Part shown: positions 26,801-35,567 of the stretch, in pieces
Position numbering within the stretch: the first letter of the stretch is position 1
Layout: every line of letters starts with the position of its first letter
Source of the DNA: Massilia phosphatilytica
GTDB lineage: Bacteria; Pseudomonadota; Gammaproteobacteria; Burkholderiales; Burkholderiaceae_D
Direction: 5' to 3'
DNA length: 64,000 nt
NCBI RefSeq assembly: GCF_002968015.1
Contig: NZ_PUIP01000001.1
Location: 682,001-746,000 of the forward strand
The notes under the pieces: generated by a model
Told to the model about the DNA's origin: nothing
Databases searched by the model: none
What the model saw: only the letters and a program-made list of their open reading frames with translations
Position numbers and translations under genes: made by a program

Positions 26801-28805
26801 CCACCTCGCCGATCGCGCGCATCTGGTTCGTCAGGTTTGCCGCCAGCTGGTTGACGTTCTCCGTCAAGTCCTTCCACGTACCCGCGACACCGGACACGTT
26901 CGCCTGGCCACCCAGCTTGCCCTCGGTACCCACCTCACGCGCCACGCGGGTCACTTCCGATGCGAACGACGACAGCTGGTCCACCATCACGTTGATGGTG
27001 TCCTTCAGTTCGAGGATCTCGCCCTTCACGTCCACGGTGATCTTCTTCGACAGGTCGCCGCGCGCCACGGCGGTGGTCACCGCCGCGATGTTACGCACCT
27101 GGCCCGTCAGGTTCGACGCCATGAAGTTCACGTTATCCGTCAGGTCTTTCCAGGTACCGCCGACGCCCGGCACGTACGCCTGGCCGCCCAGCTTGCCTTC
27201 CGTACCCACCTCACGCGCCACGCGGGTCACCTCCGATGCGAACGAGGACAGCTGGTCCACCATCACGTTGATGGTGTTCTTCAGTTCGAGAATCTCGCCC
27301 TTCACGTCCACCGTGATCTTTTTCGACAGGTCGCCGTTTGCCACGGCGGTGGTCACCTCCGCGATGTTACGCACCTGCGCCGTGAGGTTACCCGCCATCG
27401 AGTTCACGCCGTCGGTCAAGTCCTTCCAGGTACCCGCGACGCCCGGCACGTTCGCCTGGCCGCCCAGCTTGCCCTCGGTACCCACTTCGCGCGCGACACG
27501 CGTCACCTCGGACGCGAAGGAGTTCAGCTGGTCCACCATCACGTTGATCGTGTTCTTCAGTTCGAGAATCTCGCCCTTCACGTCCACCGTGATCTTCTTC
27601 GACAAGTCGCCGTTCGCCACGGCGGTCGTCACGTCCGCGATGTTACGCACCTGGCCCGTGAGGTTACCCGCCATCGAGTTCACGGAGTCGGTCAAGTCCT
27701 TCCATGTACCGGCGACGCCTTTCACGACCGCCTGGCCGCCGAGCTTACCTTCCGTACCGACCTCCCTTGCGACGCGGGTCACCTCCGATGCGAACGAGGA
27801 TAGCTGGTCCACCATCACGTTGATGGTGTTCTTCAGTTCGAGAATCTCGCCCTTCACGTCCACGGTGATCTTTTTCGACAGGTCGCCGTTCGCCACCGCG
27901 GTCGTCACCGCCGCGATGTTACGCACCTGGCCTGTCAGGTTGGACGCCATGAAGTTCACGTTGTCGGTCAAGTCCTTCCACGTGCCCGCGACGCCGGGCA
28001 CGTAGGCCTGGCCGCCGAGCTTACCTTCCGTACCGACCTCCCTCGCGACGCGGGTCACCTCGGAAGCGAAGGAGCGGAGCTGGTCCACCATCACGTTGAT
28101 GGTGTCCTTCAGCTGCAGGATCTCGCCGCGCACGTCCACCGTGATCTTCTTCGACAAGTCACCGTTCGCCACGGCGGTGGTCACCTCCGCGATGTTACGC
28201 ACCTGCGACGTGAGGTTACCCGCCATCGAGTTCACGGAGTCGGTCAAGTCCTTCCACGTGCCCGCGACGCCCGGGACGTACGCCTGGCCGCCCAGCTTGC
28301 CCTCGGTACCCACTTCGCGCGCCACGCGCGTCACCTCGGACGAGAACGACGACAACTGTTCCACCATGGTGTTCGCGGTGGTCGCCGCGCGCAGGTACTG
28401 GCCCTTCAGCGGATGGCCGTCCACTTCCAGCGCCATCGTCTGCGACAGGTCGCCCTTCGCCACGGCGCCAATGACGCGCGCCATTTCCGTCGTCGGGCGC
28501 ACGAGGTCGTCGATGAGCGTGTTGACCGAGCTGATGATGGTGGACCAGCCGCCGACGACGCCCGGCACGGAGGCGCGCTGCGTCAAATGGCCTTCGCGGC
28601 CGACGACGCGCGACACTTCGGTGACCGCCTCGACCATCTTTTCCTTGGTCTCGATGATGTCGTTCAACGTGTCGGCGATCTTGCCGGACACGCCCGTCCA
28701 GTCGGACGGCATGCGTACCGAGAAGTCGCCTTTTTTCAACGCCATCAGCGTGGACAGCAACAGTTTGACATCGAGCTGCTCAGCCATGTCGGTCATGTTA
28801 TTCAT
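23892..28805 (-). CDS. Soluble hybrid histidine kinase: multi-HAMP, GAF, HisKA, HATPase, three receivers
   Basis: 1637 residues, no membrane segment. Residues 1-150 are diverged HAMP-like units; 151-702 are six near-identical 92-residue HAMP units; a GAF domain follows (about 715-870), a coiled coil (880-940), HisKA with SHELRTPLN (phospho-His near 950), HATPase, and three receivers with DD clusters near 1255, 1378 and 1518. This resembles the group III (Nik1/Os-1) kinases of fungi and their bacterial relatives, where poly-HAMP arrays sense osmotic or envelope stress. It is coupled to a CheR-like gene; a CheB partner is not in the window. GAGGAT precedes the ATG by about 10 bases. Confidence 0.9.
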   Translation of the reverse strand: MNNMTDMAEQLDVKLLLSTLMALKKGDFSVRMPSDWTGVSGKIADTLNDIIETKEKMVEAVTEVSRVVGREGHLTQRASVPGVVGGWSTIISSVNTLIDDLVRPTTEMARVIGAVAKGDLSQTMALEVDGHPLKGQYLRAATTANTMVEQLSSFSSEVTRVAREVGTEGKLGGQAYVPGVAGTWKDLTDSVNSMAGNLTSQVRNIAEVTTAVANGDLSKKITVDVRGEILQLKDTINVMVDQLRSFASEVTRVAREVGTEGKLGGQAYVPGVAGTWKDLTDNVNFMASNLTGQVRNIAAVTTAVANGDLSKKITVDVKGEILELKNTINVMVDQLSSFASEVTRVAREVGTEGKLGGQAVVKGVAGTWKDLTDSVNSMAGNLTGQVRNIADVTTAVANGDLSKKITVDVKGEILELKNTINVMVDQLNSFASEVTRVAREVGTEGKLGGQANVPGVAGTWKDLTDGVNSMAGNLTAQVRNIAEVTTAVANGDLSKKITVDVKGEILELKNTINVMVDQLSSFASEVTRVAREVGTEGKLGGQAYVPGVGGTWKDLTDNVNFMASNLTGQVRNIAAVTTAVARGDLSKKITVDVKGEILELKDTINVMVDQLSSFASEVTRVAREVGTEGKLGGQANVSGVAGTWKDLTENVNQLAANLTNQMRAIGEVATAVTRGDLSRSIQVEARGEVSYLKDNINEMIRNLKETTQKNAQQDWLKTNLARFTRLLQGQRDLQAVTKLILSELAPLVSAHHGVFYMMDSQEADARLRMIASYGYRSSRKLPTSFLPGEGLVGQCALEKTRIWLTDVPRDYIVVSSGLGSAPPTNIVVLPILFEQQVKAVIEIASLDRFTETHLSFLDQLMESIGVVLNTIEANSRTESLLTQSQSLAQELQQTNQELAEKARLLSEQNIEVERKNREVEQAKLALEEKATQLALSSKYKSEFLANMSHELRTPLNSLLILAQQLSDNPEGNLSSKQVEFAKTIHGSGSDLLTLINDILDLSKIESGTVTLDVSEYRFSNLRNYVDRTFRHMAEAKHLGFSVELADNLPTAVMTDTTRLQQVLKNLLSNAFKFTSHGNVSLTISLVTSGWTADHPHLLHADAVLAFSVRDTGVGIPSDKLQLIFEAFQQADGSTARKYGGTGLGLSISRELARLLGGEIRVESTVNIGSTFTLYLPYNRAGFINYEQTRQPQPARLAPPQPQPSAAPAPTMLLEVEPEAATSVALPDPSGSLVEYATMLDDRGLIVPGDPSVLIVEDDERFAKTLLDFAREKNFKGIVTHRGDSALSLARDYLPSAILLDIDLPDIDGFTVLDRLKRDPSTRHIPVHVMSSLRERERALRQGAISYINKPVSREMLQEEFKRIQKFLMGGKRSLLVVEDDMAQRESIVGLIGDSDVRIVTAEDGKAALDALAQQHFDCMVLDLTLPDISGFDLLDQIGKQQALRDLPIVIYTAQELSRKEVTKLKRYAKTIVVKDARSPERLLDETALFLHRSQASLPETQRRMLEEIHAADGGLAGRKVLIVDDDLRNIFALSSLLERQQMQVLFAENGRDGIEVLEKDPTIEIVLMDIMMPEMDGYDTMRAIRRIPKFKSLPIITLTAKAMKGDRDKCIAAGASDYITKPVDVAQLLSMMRVWLH
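26700..28355 (-). repeat. Six tandem 276-bp coding repeats (HAMP units)
   Basis: Each unit encodes 92 residues beginning L(S/R/N)SF(A/S)[11 protein letters not shown] and ending with TINVMVDQ. Units 1-5 are nearly identical in protein and DNA; unit 6, next to the GAF domain, is diverged at its end (NINEMIRN). The in-frame 276-bp period implies unequal crossing-over has changed or can change the copy number. Confidence 0.9.
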
Positions 28806-29222
28806 TGACTAAAGATCCTCGAGGTGAGAAAAGCGGAAGGGCGGGCGCCGTCATCCGGTTGTGTGTTGCACGTGTGTTTTGGACAACGTGCATTGTTAAA
28901 TGCCAAGGAAACGCAACGATACACCCGTGTCAGATCAAGTCAAGCATACATATGGTTCGCTGGACACGATTGTTACGGATACTACATAAACTTGCATTTT
29001 TGAAATTTTAAATGGACAATTCGCGCGAGGATAATCGAAAATCGTAAAGACGAGCGCACGATTCGATGGTGGGGCCTGTTCAGCATGTATCGGAACGACA
29101 ACTGATCCAATGTTATAGCTCTGCCATAATGAATAAAAGGCCAATTTTTCGTGCTTTTTGGTTACAACTCAACTAGCATAGCGGGGTGTCATTACATCCC
29201 CATTCAACAGCGCGAGGCATCC
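28806..29222. other. 417-bp divergent regulatory region, hybrid kinase / luxR
   Basis: Non-coding and more AT-rich than its surroundings. Toward the kinase (minus strand) TTGACT (28938-28943), 16-base spacer and TATCGT (28916-28921) could be a sigma-70 promoter. Toward luxR, CATAAT (29125-29130) is a possible -10 with no clear -35. A small imperfect hairpin (GGGGTGT/ACATCCCC, 29183-29201) lies just before the luxR ribosome site. No lux box was recognised. Confidence 0.6.
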
Positions 29223-29954
29223 ATGAAGACCGTCGATTTAGACGAGTTGTTACATACCGACACCGCGTCCAGTTGGGGCGAAGCGCTGTTCGCCCTAGGA
29301 CGCCACTATGGCTTCCAGAAGGTCTTGTTCGGCATGTCGGGCTCGCGCCACGCGCGGCTCGAAAATGCATTTATACAGAGCAATTACCCGACAAAATGGC
29401 GCGAGCGCTATGACGCCGAGCGCTACGCCTATGTCGATCCCGTCGTCAGCCATTGCCTCGCCACCACCTTGCCGCTGATCTGGCAGCCGGAGATCTTCCG
29501 CAGCCCGGCCCAGCGTGCGCTGTACGAAGAGGCATGCACGTACGGCATCCGCGCCGGCGTGACGTTTCCGATCCATGGTCCGAACGGGGAGTTTGGCCTG
29601 CTGAGTTTTGCCGTCGACACGGCGGCCGATGGCGCATTCCTGCGCGACGTGTCGAGCATGCTGCCGGACCTGGCGCTGGTGCGGGATTATGCGTACGCGT
29701 CGGGCGTGCGTTTCTGCCCGCTGCCCACGCAGGAGGCGGCGCCGCGCCTGACCCCGCGCGAGCTGGAAGTGCTCAACTGGGTCATGGTGGGCAAATCGTC
29801 GTGGGAAATTTCAAAAATCACCGGCTGTTCCGAGGCGACGGTGAATTTCCATATGGGCAATATCCGCCAGAAATTCAACGTCAACACCCGGCAACAGGCG
29901 GTTGTGCGGGCAATCTCGCTGGGATTGATTACCCCAGAAGATCACCATCGTTGA
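29223..29954 (+). CDS. LuxR-family acyl-homoserine-lactone receptor (solo)
   Basis: 243 residues. The autoinducer domain retains the residues that contact acyl-homoserine lactones in TraR/LasR: W59, Y63, D72, P73 and W87, plus the YGIRAGVTFPI segment. The C-terminal LuxR HTH is complete (LTPRELEVLNWVMVGKSSWEISKITG, ending NTRQQAVVRAIS). Ligand binding is therefore predicted to be intact. No luxI synthase lies nearby, making it a solo or a receptor with a distant partner. GAGG is 6 bases before the ATG. It converges on a small HTH gene with a 26-bp overlap. Confidence 0.88.
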   Translation: MKTVDLDELLHTDTASSWGEALFALGRHYGFQKVLFGMSGSRHARLENAFIQSNYPTKWRERYDAERYAYVDPVVSHCLATTLPLIWQPEIFRSPAQRALYEEACTYGIRAGVTFPIHGPNGEFGLLSFAVDTAADGAFLRDVSSMLPDLALVRDYAYASGVRFCPLPTQEAAPRLTPRELEVLNWVMVGKSSWEISKITGCSEATVNFHMGNIRQKFNVNTRQQAVVRAISLGLITPEDHHR

Positions 29955-30204
29955 GCTTGCCGTTGACATAGAGTTTCAACAGCAGGGCGACGGGGGCCGG
30001 AATGGCCAGACCCGTTTCGAAGCGGCTGCCGCTGGATTGCGTGACGCCAAAACGACCCCAGAATTTCTCCTGGCTCTCGCGTTTGCTGATCCGGTATTTC
30101 TTGAGATCGCTGATGGAGGGCGCCAGGGATGCGGGCGTTTTCATCATCAGAGTACCTGCCGACGGTTCCCGCAGGCTTGCTTCGGTAACGAAATCATTAG
30201 CCAT
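29929..30204 (-). CDS. Small HTH regulator (XRE/RsaL-like) convergent with luxR
   Basis: 91 residues. After a flexible N-terminus there is a helix-turn-helix: KRESQEKFWGRFGVTQSSGSRFE, followed by GLAIPAPVALLLKLYVNGKL. The FWxRxGVTQSxxSRxE pattern resembles the small RsaL-type repressors that oppose LuxR regulators at quorum-sensing promoters; this likeness is from memory of motif style, not an alignment. GGAGGAG precedes the ATG. Its 3' end overlaps that of luxR by 26 bp, so transcription interferes or antisense RNA forms. Confidence 0.7.
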   Translation of the reverse strand: MANDFVTEASLREPSAGTLMMKTPASLAPSISDLKKYRISKRESQEKFWGRFGVTQSSGSRFETGLAIPAPVALLLKLYVNGKLNDGDLLG

Positions 30205-30369
30205 CGCCGCTCCTCCATGGAAAGATGTGTGAGAAACAAGTATTCCATGCAACATTCATTTAGCGTCCTAGCAACCCTGCTAGTTTCATATCGAATGTGC
30301 CAGTTGCGTTAGCTGGATAACTGATGGTTACCGGCAAAACGGGTCGTCTCAAGCGTTTTCCAGGTGAAA

Positions 30370-32427
30370 TTACTTGAGTTGCCTCAACAAGAAGCGATAG
30401 GTCAGCGCCCACATCGTCGCCGTCTGCTCGTTGTTCGCGGCGCCCGCATGGCCGCCCTCGGTATTTTCCCAGTACAGCACGTCGTGCCCCTGTTCGCGCA
30501 TCCGTGCGGCCATCTTGCGCGCATGGCCCGGGTGGACGCGGTCGTCGCGGGTCGACGTGGTGAACAGCACGCGCGGATAGCGCTTGTCGGCGGACACGTT
30601 GTGGTAAGGCGAGTAGCGGGCAATGTAGTCCCATTCGTCGGGGTCGTCCGGATCGCCGTACTCGCCGATCCACGACGCGCCGGCCAGCAGTTCGTGATAG
30701 CGGCGCATGTCCAGCAGCGGCACCTGGCAGGCGACGGCGCCGAACAGGTCCGGCCGCTGCGTCAATGCCGCGCCCACGAGCAGGCCGCCATTGCTGCCGC
30801 CCATGATGCCCAGGTGGGCCGGGCTGGTGATGCCGCGGCGGATGACGTCCTCCGCGACCGCGATGAAATCGTCGAACGCCTTTTGCCGGTTTTCCTTCAG
30901 CGCCGCCTGGTGCCAGCGCGGCCCGAACTCGCCGCCGCCGCGGATATTCGCCAGCACGTAGACACCGCCCTGCGCCAGCCACGCCTCGCCCGTCGTGCCG
31001 CTGTAGAACGGCGTCAGCGACACTTCGAAGCCGCCGTAGCCGTACAGGAGTGTCGGATGCTTGCCATCCAGCGGCACGTCCTTGCGCATGACGACGAAAT
31101 ACGGGACGTGGGTGCCGTCGGGCGACTGGGCCGTGAACTGGCTGACGGCGTACGGCGACGCGTCGAAGAACGCCGGCATCGATTTTAATAATGATAATGC
31201 CCGGCCGTCGCGCCCGGCCTCCATCAGATACAGGCTGCTCGGCGTGAGGAAGTCGGTGACGGTAAGAAAAGCCAGGTCCGAGTCGTATTCGTCGAAGGCC
31301 GAGACATGCAGCGCGCCCATGCCGGGGGCGTCCACGTCGCGGCGCTGCCAACGGCCATCCGCGCGCTGCCACTCGCGCTTCCATTCGATAATGCGGTTCT
31401 TGACGTTGTCGAGGACCGTGAGGAACAGCGCCGAGCGCGTGGCCGCGATGCCGTCCAGCGACGTCGTCGGCGTGGGTTCGAACAGCACGTCGAAGTCGCG
31501 GCTGCCTTCCAGGAAGCGGTCGAACCCGATGGCGAGCAGGGCGCCCTGGGGCCACGTCCGGTCCGCTGGCGTCCAGTCCGAGCGCAGTTCGACGATCAAC
31601 TGGTCGCGCAGCGCGAACGCGTTCGCATCCAGCGGCTTGTCGATGGGCGTGAGCTGCCCGCTCGCCGGATCGCGCAGGAACAATTCGCTGCTGTAGAAAT
31701 CGATCTGGCGCAGGACGAATTGCCGTTCGAAGCCCGGCGTCGGGTCCTGCCAGGCGGAAACGGACAGGTCGCCCTCCTGCACTTCACAGACCAGCGCGGC
31801 GTCCGCGAGGTCCGTGCCGCGGCGCCAGGCCTTGACGATGCGCGGGTAGCCGGATTCCGTCATCGAGCCGGGGCCGAAGTCGGTGGCGACGAAGAGCGCG
31901 TCCGCGTCGATCCAGCCGGCGCTCGTCTTCGCTTCGGGCAGGGTGAAACCGTTGTCGACGAAGGCGAGCGTCGCCACGTCGAATTCGCGCACGACGTGGG
32001 CATCGCCGCCGCCGCGCGACAGCGAGACGAGGCAGCGCGTGCCGTGCGGTTCCAGGAACGTCACGCCGGCCCACACCCAGTTTTCCGCTTCCGCCCGGGC
32101 GAGGGCGTCCAGGTCGAGCACCGTTTCCCACGCGGGTGCCGGCTTGCGGTATTCATCCAGCGTCGTGCGGCGCCAGAGTCCCCGTTCGTGGTCGGCGTCG
32201 CGCCAGAAGTTATACAGGCGGCCGTCGTGGTGGCCGGCGTAGGGGATGCGGTCGCGCGAGTCGAGGATCGTCTTCAGCCGCGTGCGTAACGTGGCGTAGC
32301 CGGGAAGGGCGGCCAGTTCGCGTTCCGTTTCCGTATTGCGTTCGGCCACCCAGCCAAGCGCACGGTCGGAATCGACGTCTTCCAGCCACATCCAGGGGTC
32401 AAGATGTTCATTATCCGCTTCACGCAT
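30370..32427 (-). CDS. Prolyl oligopeptidase-family serine peptidase (S9A)
   Basis: 685 residues. The N-terminal beta-propeller starts after the family motif DPWMWLEDVDSDRALGWV. The C-terminal alpha/beta hydrolase domain has the nucleophile GGSNGGLLVGA, the Asp in DDRVHPGHARK and the His in EGGHAGA. It cleaves short peptides after proline or related residues. No signal peptide, so cytoplasmic. The ATG at 32427 is selected since AAGGA lies 6 bases upstream; the ATG two codons earlier overlaps that site. A run of rare TTA codons occurs near 31185-31200. Confidence 0.9.
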   Translation of the reverse strand: MREADNEHLDPWMWLEDVDSDRALGWVAERNTETERELAALPGYATLRTRLKTILDSRDRIPYAGHHDGRLYNFWRDADHERGLWRRTTLDEYRKPAPAWETVLDLDALARAEAENWVWAGVTFLEPHGTRCLVSLSRGGGDAHVVREFDVATLAFVDNGFTLPEAKTSAGWIDADALFVATDFGPGSMTESGYPRIVKAWRRGTDLADAALVCEVQEGDLSVSAWQDPTPGFERQFVLRQIDFYSSELFLRDPASGQLTPIDKPLDANAFALRDQLIVELRSDWTPADRTWPQGALLAIGFDRFLEGSRDFDVLFEPTPTTSLDGIAATRSALFLTVLDNVKNRIIEWKREWQRADGRWQRRDVDAPGMGALHVSAFDEYDSDLAFLTVTDFLTPSSLYLMEAGRDGRALSLLKSMPAFFDASPYAVSQFTAQSPDGTHVPYFVVMRKDVPLDGKHPTLLYGYGGFEVSLTPFYSGTTGEAWLAQGGVYVLANIRGGGEFGPRWHQAALKENRQKAFDDFIAVAEDVIRRGITSPAHLGIMGGSNGGLLVGAALTQRPDLFGAVACQVPLLDMRRYHELLAGASWIGEYGDPDDPDEWDYIARYSPYHNVSADKRYPRVLFTTSTRDDRVHPGHARKMAARMREQGHDVLYWENTEGGHAGAANNEQTATMWALTYRFLLRQLK

Positions 32428-32526
32428 ATGCATTCCTTATTGTTGAGCTCGCCATTTCGGTCCGATTCGGACATACTAGCAAACATCCAAAAATTTCCTC
32501 ATGGAAATAAACACGGCAATCACTTC

Positions 32527-35496
32527 ATGGAAGACATGACGACGCGCAATACGGCAAAGACGGCCGCGCTGTGGACCGGCGGCGTCGCGCTGGCCCTGGT
32601 GGCCGGCGCCGGACTGTACCTGGGCGCGGCCCACACGGTCGACGTCGAGGCGCAGGCCCGCTTCGACCACCTGGCACGCACGGGCCGCCAGCAACTGGCC
32701 GGCGCCGTCCACTCCTATGCGGACGTCGTGCGCGGCCTGGCCGGCCTGTTCCAGGCAAGCGGCAGCGTCACACGGCTGGAATTCCACCGCTACGTCGAGA
32801 CGCTGGGCGTGGCCGAGCACTACCCGGCGCTTGAATCGGTCAATTACGCCGCCTATGTCGAGGAGGGCGCGCGCGACGCGTTCGTCGCCGGTGTGCGCGC
32901 GGACCGCAGCCTCGATCCGGCAGGCTATCCCGACTTCGCGATCCGGCCCGCCGGCAGCCGCCGGTCCTATACCGTGCTCACGTACCTGGAGCCGTGGCTG
33001 CCGGAAAAGGCGGGCGCGGACCTGGCGGGCGGGGCACCCGCCATCGCGCAGACGCTCGCGCGGGCGCGCGACAGCGGCCGCATGGCGGCATCCGGCAAGC
33101 CCGTCGCCGTGGAACATCCCGTGCGCCATCTCGGCCTCGGCCTGCGCATGCCCGTCTATCGGACCGGCGGCGCCGTCCCGCTCGACGTCGAGGCCCGCCG
33201 CGCGGCGTACGCTGGCTCCGTCGGCATCGGCTTCTCCGTGCCGGCCCTCGTGCGCGGCGCCCTGCCGGGCGGTGACCAGCCCGTCGCACTGCAGCTCTAC
33301 GCGGCGGCCGACAGCCGGGCGACCGGCCCGTTGCACGTGAACGGCGCGGACAACCTGCTGTACGACGGCGCCGGCACGGCACTGGCGAGCGCCGACGACC
33401 TGCTGGAAACCGTGCTGCCCGTGCGCTTCGACGACAACCTGTGGAAGGCCCGCTTCGTGGCCCGCCGCGCCGACCTCGCCGACGGTTTCGGCCGCGTGTT
33501 CCCGTGGCTGGCCGGTGCGGGCGGCTTCGGTGCGACACTCCTCACGTTCGCGCTGTTCCTGAACCTCGCCCGCTCGCGCAAGACGGCCGTGGACCAGCGC
33601 CGCCTGCTCGACCTCGTGCTGGACAACGTCGACGCCTACGTCTACCTGAAGGACCGCGACCGCCGCTACCGCTACGTGAACGCGAAGATGGCGGCCGCCT
33701 GCGGCCTGCCGGCCGCGGAGATCGTGGGCCGGCGCGACCGCGACGTGATGCCGCCCGCGCAGGCCGACGCGTTGTGGGCGCTGGACCGGCCCGTGCTCGA
33801 ACTGGGCGAGAAACGCGCCGTGCAGAATGCCTTTGCCGGCATCGACGCCTCCGTACGCCAGTTGTGGAGCGTGACCGTGCCCGTGCGCTTCGAAGGCGAT
33901 GGCGATGTCGAAGCGGTGCTGTGCGTATCGACCGACGTCACGGAACTGCACGTGCTGAAGGCCCGGGCCGATGCGGCCAGCCGCGCCAAGAGCGACTTCC
34001 TGTCCAACATGAGCCACGAGATCCGCACGCCGATGAACACCATCATCGGCATGGCGTACCTGGCCCTGAAACGGGCGGAGACGCCCAAGCAGCGCGACTA
34101 CCTGGACAAGATCCACCACTCGGCCCAGCACCTGCTGGGCATCATCAACCACATCCTCGACTTTTCCAAGATCGAGGCCGGCAAGGTCGAGCTGGAACTG
34201 CGCGACTTCACGTTCGACGCGCTGAAGCGGAACGTCGAGGCCCAGCTGGGCGCGCAGGCGACCGCGCGCGGCCTCATGCTCGCGTTCGACGTGGCGCCCG
34301 AGCTGAAATGGCCCGTGCGCGGCGATCCGCTGCGGCTGGAGCAGGTGCTGCTGAACTTCGTCGGCAATGCCATCAAGTTTTCCGAACACGGCACCATCCA
34401 CGTGCGCGCCCGCGTCGAGCGGACGGTGGGCGCCGACCTGCTCGTGCGCTTCGACGTCGAGGACCACGGCATCGGCATCGCGGCGGACGACCTGGCGGCG
34501 TTGTTCACGCCCTTCCACCAGGCCGACCCGTCGACGACGCGCATCCACGGCGGCACGGGCCTGGGCCTCGTCATCAGCAAGCAGCTCGCGGAGCTGATGG
34601 GCGGCGAGGTCGGCGCGACGAGCATGCCGGGGCAGGGCAGCACGTTCTGGTTCACGGCGCGCCTGCAGCCGTTGCCCGCGCCACGCCAGGCGACCCCGGC
34701 GCCACGGACGGAACCGGGCGCGCTGGCCGGCTGCACGATCCTGCTCGTCGAGGACAATGCGTTCAACCAGCTGGTGGCGCGCGAGCTGCTCGAGGAGGCG
34801 GGCGCCGCCGTCGTCGTCGCGGACGATGGCGCCCAGGCGCTGGACCGGCTGGCGGAAAGGCCGGTCGACTGCGTCTTGATGGACGTGCAGATGCCCGTGA
34901 TGGACGGTTACGAAGCGACGCGCCGCATCCGTGCGGATGCGCGCCTGGCCGGCCTGAAGGTGATCGCGATGACGGCCAACGCGGGCATCGAGGACCAGGC
35001 CCGCTGCCTCGCGGCCGGCATGGATGAATTCCTGACGAAGCCGGCCGCGCCCGAGACGCTGATCGCGACGATCGCGCGTGCGCTCGGCCGTGGCGTGCGC
35101 GGTCCCGGCACGCCGGACGGCGGCGCCGGCAAGGCGGACGCGCTGCTCGACCTGGGTGTGTTGTCCGACGCGTTCGGTGGCCAGCCCGACCGCATGCGCA
35201 AATACGCGTTCCTGTTCCTGGATACGGCCCGCGACGGCATGCACGAGATCGACCGTGCTCTGGTGGCGCAGGAGCCGTCCCGGGCGGCGGCGGTGGCGCA
35301 CCGGCTGAAATCGGCCGCGCGCATGGTGGGCGCCCTGGGCTTCGGCGATTTGTGCGCCGATCTGGAACGCCAGGTCGAGCCGGGTGCGCTGGGCCAGGCC
35401 CGCACCCTGGCGGCCCGGCTGCGTGGCCTGCTACCGCGGCTGGAACGCCACATCCACGCCGAACTGGGCGCGCGCCAGCACGATCACCGGGTTTGA
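32527..35496 (+). CDS. Membrane hybrid histidine kinase: CHASE-type sensor, PAS, HisKA, HATPase, receiver, Hpt
   Basis: 989 residues. First membrane helix (ALWTGGVALALVAGAGLYLGA, about 14-34), periplasmic CHASE-like domain (about 50-300, with LESVNYAAYVEEGARDAFV), second helix near 325-345, PAS (350-475), HisKA with SNMSHEIRTPMNTIIGM (about 497), HATPase (GGTGLGLVISK), receiver (VLMDVQMPVMDGYEAT) and C-terminal Hpt (HRLKSAARMVGA). All steps of a phosphorelay are in one chain except the final response regulator, which is not adjacent. Start codon is uncertain among 32527 and 32536. It is divergent from the peptidase gene. Confidence 0.88.
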   Translation: MEDMTTRNTAKTAALWTGGVALALVAGAGLYLGAAHTVDVEAQARFDHLARTGRQQLAGAVHSYADVVRGLAGLFQASGSVTRLEFHRYVETLGVAEHYPALESVNYAAYVEEGARDAFVAGVRADRSLDPAGYPDFAIRPAGSRRSYTVLTYLEPWLPEKAGADLAGGAPAIAQTLARARDSGRMAASGKPVAVEHPVRHLGLGLRMPVYRTGGAVPLDVEARRAAYAGSVGIGFSVPALVRGALPGGDQPVALQLYAAADSRATGPLHVNGADNLLYDGAGTALASADDLLETVLPVRFDDNLWKARFVARRADLADGFGRVFPWLAGAGGFGATLLTFALFLNLARSRKTAVDQRRLLDLVLDNVDAYVYLKDRDRRYRYVNAKMAAACGLPAAEIVGRRDRDVMPPAQADALWALDRPVLELGEKRAVQNAFAGIDASVRQLWSVTVPVRFEGDGDVEAVLCVSTDVTELHVLKARADAASRAKSDFLSNMSHEIRTPMNTIIGMAYLALKRAETPKQRDYLDKIHHSAQHLLGIINHILDFSKIEAGKVELELRDFTFDALKRNVEAQLGAQATARGLMLAFDVAPELKWPVRGDPLRLEQVLLNFVGNAIKFSEHGTIHVRARVERTVGADLLVRFDVEDHGIGIAADDLAALFTPFHQADPSTTRIHGGTGLGLVISKQLAELMGGEVGATSMPGQGSTFWFTARLQPLPAPRQATPAPRTEPGALAGCTILLVEDNAFNQLVARELLEEAGAAVVVADDGAQALDRLAERPVDCVLMDVQMPVMDGYEATRRIRADARLAGLKVIAMTANAGIEDQARCLAAGMDEFLTKPAAPETLIATIARALGRGVRGPGTPDGGAGKADALLDLGVLSDAFGGQPDRMRKYAFLFLDTARDGMHEIDRALVAQEPSRAAAVAHRLKSAARMVGALGFGDLCADLERQVEPGALGQARTLAARLRGLLPRLERHIHAELGARQHDHRV

Positions 35497-35567
35497 ACCG
35501 CCCATCAGCTCTACCGCCGGGGGCGCGGAAGTAGTATGCTGCGCGAGTCACTTCGCCACGTCCCGCC

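Noticed and set aside
23565..27803. A 1412-codon open frame on the plus strand
   Set aside because: Antisense to the hybrid kinase; its His/Arg/Gln-rich repeats only mirror the HAMP units.
26700..28355. CRISPR-like regular repeats
   Set aside because: The 276-bp period lies in frame inside HAMP-coding sequence, without short spacers.
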